From Acidimicrobiaceae bacterium (lineage in GTDB: Bacteria > Actinomycetota > Acidimicrobiia > Acidimicrobiales > UBA8592): 32,151 nucleotides of DNA. Under the pieces are notes generated by a model. That model was not told the origin of the DNA and searched no databases. It saw only the letters and a list, made by a program, of their open reading frames with translations. Where the stretch lies: positions 26,734 through 58,884 of the forward strand of contig PBPU01000034.1 in NCBI GenBank assembly GCA_002724825.1, given 5' to 3'. The position numbers were made by a program, and so were the translations under genes. Positions 31,643-32,151 of the stretch are shown here, piece by piece. Position 1 is the stretch's first letter. Each line of letters starts with the position of its first letter.

Positions 31643-32113
31643 ATGATGCGAGTCGGCCACGGATTCGATTCCCACGCCTATATAACCGATCAAGAACGTC
31701 CCTTGATTCTTGGTGGGGTTACTTTTGAATCTGACTTAGCACTTCAAGGGCATTCAGACTCTGATGTTGTTACCCATGCATGCATCGATTCAATTCTTAG
31801 CCCAGTCGGATTGGGTGATATAGGAACTCTATTCCCCGATAACGATCCAAAATATCTAAACGCCAACAGTCTGGAATTACTTCAACATAGTGTTGAGCTC
31901 ATTAACGATGCCGGATGGGACATTGTTAATATAGACTGCTCAATTATCGCAGATATTCCAAAAATTCAGCCGAGCAGGTCATTGATTGAAACAACACTCT
32001 CAAAGATTGTTCAAGCTCCAGTAACAGTAAAAGGTAAAACTCCAGAAGGTCTTTTGAACTTCAATGGGGTTGCGTGCTTTGCTGTCTGTCTACTGAAAAA
32101 TTCAAATGCCTAA
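31643..32113 (+). CDS. ispF: 2-C-methyl-D-erythritol 2,4-cyclodiphosphate synthase, divergent C-terminus
   Basis: MEP isoprenoid pathway: cyclises CDP-methylerythritol phosphate and releases CMP. The 156 aa contain the zinc-binding RVGHGFDSHAY (D9, H11), GHSDSDVVTHA (the third His ligand) and GLGDIGTLFPDNDP. The C-terminal signature is eroded: where E. coli has KATTTEKLGFTGRGEGIA, this protein has KGKTPEGLLNFNGVA, three residues shorter and without the Arg. ispD, the usual partner, is not adjacent. A strong Shine-Dalgarno (GAGGAAGG) precedes ATG 31643; ATG 31646 is equally placed. It may supply substrates to the prenyltransferase at 25501. Family secure; activity is somewhat less certain. Confidence 0.92.
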   Translation: MMRVGHGFDSHAYITDQERPLILGGVTFESDLALQGHSDSDVVTHACIDSILSPVGLGDIGTLFPDNDPKYLNANSLELLQHSVELINDAGWDIVNIDCSIIADIPKIQPSRSLIETTLSKIVQAPVTVKGKTPEGLLNFNGVACFAVCLLKNSNA

Positions 32114-32151
32114 GAAACAAAATCGCCGAAAGTCTCATGGGCACAGTTCAA
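32106..32151 (+). CDS. Start of a further gene, cut by window edge
   Basis: An ATG at 32106 overlaps the end of ispF by 8 bp and opens 15 codons (MPKKQNRRKSHGHSS) to the edge. The very basic N-terminus resembles the disordered start of RlmB/TrmH-type rRNA methyltransferases, which often lie near ispF and cysS, but too little is visible to name it. Confidence 0.45.
   Translation, partial: MPKKQNRRKSHGHSS

Overview
This 32 kb window looks like chromosomal core from an actinobacterium. The run DUF2342 metalloprotease, tilS, hpt, folK, DUF2520, panC, lysS, clpC follows the order I remember from the mycobacterial block around Rv3626c to Rv3596c. A GlnA2-like glutamine synthetase, an RsrA-type anti-sigma, an LppM-type lipoprotein and a TopA without zinc fingers fit the same phylum. 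Base composition is low for Actinomycetota (low 40s % GC by eye, not counted). A free-living, streamlined lineage such as marine Acidimicrobiia is my best guess, but it is inference. I see no phage, insertion sequence or CRISPR array, and no gene-free stretch above 300 bases.

Layout. 1-2600: nitrogen and histidine metabolism (GS-I cut by the left edge, divergent from GS-II across a palindromic intergenic region; a stand-alone, divergent HisI). 2750-5581: glutamine-dependent NAD synthetase and a primary-type sigma factor. 5596-5688 (minus): a selenocysteine tRNA. 5806-10587: a possible small membrane peptide, an unknown conserved-looking protein, an APH-fold kinase, a STAS / HATPase anti-sigma pair, an unknown protein and NhaA. 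10776-17177: topA, an MFS exporter, tmk and holB. 17223-18322: tRNA-Thr(CGT) and a redox-type ECF sigma / zinc anti-sigma pair. 18416-25492: the conserved actinobacterial block (small membrane protein, DUF2342 protease, tilS, hpt, a possible dead phosphatase, folK, DUF2520, panC, lysS). 25501-32151: a polyprenyl diphosphate synthase (minus), clpC, a lipoprotein-HAD fusion, a Crp-like regulator (minus), ispF and the first codons of another gene.

The most striking observation is in DNA topoisomerase I. About 150 residues that read as a UvrD/PcrA helicase 2B subdomain, including its duplex-binding GIG motif, sit inside the loop of the first C-terminal TopA repeat. The same protein departs from two well-conserved TopA active-site strings. 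Second is a one-frame fusion of an LppM-type lipoprotein, a membrane span and a cytoplasmic HAD domain. Third is a recurrent promoter layout: five genes have a TANNNT hexamer exactly 6 nt before the start codon, as expected for leaderless transcripts. Other deviations include HisI with its metal-binding Asp cluster replaced, IspF lacking its GRGEG segment, and a phosphatase-like protein without the catalytic Cys.
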